From Streptomyces roseolus (GTDB lineage Bacteria; Actinomycetota; Actinomycetes; Streptomycetales; Streptomycetaceae): a stretch of DNA of 64,000 nt. The notes under the pieces were generated by a model, which ran no database searches, had not been told where the DNA came from, and saw only the letters and a program-made list of their open reading frames with translations. Below, piece by piece: positions 62,901 to 64,000 of this stretch. The stretch covers positions 16,449 through 80,448 of the forward strand of contig NZ_BMTV01000006.1 of assembly GCF_014649855.1 (NCBI RefSeq). Direction: 5' to 3'. Position numbers and translations under genes: made by a program. The stretch's first letter is position 1. Each line of letters begins with the position of its first letter.

Positions 62901-63977
62901 GTGAAGAGGACATCGCTCTGGTGGAGGACGGTGGTGGCGTGGGCGGTCGCCGCCGCGGCCGTCATCGCGCCCGTCGGCTCGGCCCGGGCCGCCGACGGCA
63001 CCACCCCGCCGCACCTGCCGAACGGCTTCGGCCTGACCCAGGTCGCACCCGCCGTGGGCAACGCCCACGACTTCTACCTCACGGTCACCACGCCCCAGGT
63101 GGCGGGCGAACAGCACATCAAGATCATTCTGCCCCGCGGCTACTACGACGACCCGGACCGGCGCTACCCGGTCCTGTACTTCCTGCACGGCTCGCCCGAC
63201 GATCCCGTGGACCAGACCTACCCGGCCCTGTCCATGTCGGACCGGATGATCACCGTCATCCCCGACGGCGGCGCGCGGAGCTGGTACGCGAACTGGCTCG
63301 ACCAGAACACCGTCCTCGGCGCCCAGAACTGGGAGACCTTCCACCTGGAGCAGGTGATCCCGTTCGTCGACGCGAACCTGCGGACCCTCGCGACGAAGAA
63401 GTCCCGCGCGGTCGCCGGCATCTCCATGGGCGGTTTCGGGGCCTTCCACTACGCCCAGGCCCGCCCCGATCTCTTCGGCCAGACCGCGTCGCTGTCGGGG
63501 GACATCGACCTGTCGGTCAACTCCATGGACCTGCGCATGGCGGTCGTCGCCTCCGTCACCGACGCGCTGGGCGCGGTGTGCGCCTCGTCGTCCGGTTACT
63601 GCGACCCGGAGAACTCGCCGTACCAGCCCGGTGTGGACAGCGACGCCCTGTTCGGTTCGCCCTACCCGGTGTTCAACGCCGACTGGCGGTGGAACCAGGT
63701 CGACCCGTCGCAGCACATGGACCGGCTCCGGGGCATCGGGATCTCGATCTACACGGGCGACGGCGGCGGCTCGCCCGTGAACATGGAGTTCTGGGTCTCG
63801 GGCGCGTCCAAGAACGTCAAGGCCCGCCTGGACGCCCTCGGCATGCCGTACTACTTCGTGAACTACGGTGACGGTTCCGGCTGGGGCACCCGGTGCGACG
63901 GCGGCCACAACGCCGGCTGCTGGGCCCAGTCCCTCCTGGACCTGATCCCCCGGCTGGAGCGGGCCTTCGCCGCCTGA
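62901..63977 (+). CDS. Secreted esterase, antigen-85/esterase D family
   Basis: 358 aa. Sec signal peptide (1-31, ending ARAA) and an alpha/beta hydrolase domain with Ser175 in GISMGGFGAFHYA, preceded by ILPRGYYDD...YPVLYFLHGS; the C-terminal GGHNAGCWAQSL holds the catalytic His. Two Cys (CDPENS, CDGGHN, CWAQ) may form disulfides. It is a paralogue of the esterase at 54.9 kb. It follows the amidase gene by 78 nt and is probably co-transcribed. The GTG at 62901 has AAGGGA upstream; a GTG 33 nt earlier is in frame but poorly placed. Confidence 0.92.
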   Translation: MKRTSLWWRTVVAWAVAAAAVIAPVGSARAADGTTPPHLPNGFGLTQVAPAVGNAHDFYLTVTTPQVAGEQHIKIILPRGYYDDPDRRYPVLYFLHGSPDDPVDQTYPALSMSDRMITVIPDGGARSWYANWLDQNTVLGAQNWETFHLEQVIPFVDANLRTLATKKSRAVAGISMGGFGAFHYAQARPDLFGQTASLSGDIDLSVNSMDLRMAVVASVTDALGAVCASSSGYCDPENSPYQPGVDSDALFGSPYPVFNADWRWNQVDPSQHMDRLRGIGISIYTGDGGGSPVNMEFWVSGASKNVKARLDALGMPYYFVNYGDGSGWGTRCDGGHNAGCWAQSLLDLIPRLERAFAA

Positions 63978-64000
63978 CCGTACGGTACGGGCGCCCGCCG

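Noticed and set aside
60333..63908. 1191-codon minus-strand open frame
   Set aside because: Antisense shadow of the penicillin acylase and esterase genes, which have clear motifs and signal peptides.

Overview
The window is a stretch of high-GC actinobacterial chromosome, almost certainly Streptomyces. The grounds are near-saturating G/C at third codon positions, frequent GTG and a TTG start codon, and families typical of that genus: DUF5133, DUF2252, a CGNR zinc-finger protein, a membrane-tethered ECF sigma factor, monomeric isocitrate dehydrogenase and a Cys-containing 'RRHIDLLRV' leader peptide. I see no rRNA, tRNA, CRISPR array, insertion sequence or phage gene. Long antisense ORFs are the usual artefact of high GC.

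Left part (1-13 kb): a truncated VanW-family cell-wall protein; IclR and LacI regulators around a small monooxygenase; a PAP2 phosphatase; the monomeric NADP-isocitrate dehydrogenase gene icd with a strong terminator; a membrane-tethered sigma factor carrying an extracellular CAP domain, convergent with a second membrane-anchored CAP protein; a universal stress protein; and an acyl-CoA-dehydrogenase-like flavoenzyme.

Middle (13-30 kb): an Rrf2 regulator, a candidate cysteine leader peptide and a GST-like protein; an epimerase; an MFS pump with divergent CGNR regulator; a D,D-carboxypeptidase; a P450; a NUDIX hydrolase; a translationally coupled FGGY kinase/GlpA-like/GlpB-like glycerol-type operon; a hypothetical gene with a small upstream ORF holding a 16-bp perfect hairpin; an APC permease; and a GntR regulator with a dre-like operator.

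30-49 kb: DUF2252; a FAD monooxygenase with PadR; FadH behind a 14-bp palindrome; a cobalt ECF uptake operon (cbiMNQO) under a cobalamin riboswitch; SDR/AraC; the dihydroxyacetone kinase operon dhaKLM; DoxX; MerR with a near-perfect 24-bp operator; a SulP anion transporter; a glycosyltransferase; and a membrane protein with PH-like and PASTA-like parts.

Right part (49-64 kb): the most accessory-looking section. A strong promoter and a TTA-containing mini-ORF precede four genes that each overlap the next by 4 nt: an ATP-grasp ligase, an MFS transporter, a TTC38-like TPR protein and a methyltransferase with an unrecognised N-terminal domain. They end in a large terminator hairpin. This looks like a compact, possibly undescribed biosynthesis-and-export operon for a small peptide-like molecule. 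It is followed by a secreted set: a Tat-exported antigen-85-like esterase, a lysozyme-like protein fused to a seven-repeat lectin propeller, an FHA protein and membrane Ser/Thr kinase pair, a penicillin-acylase-family amidase and a second esterase.
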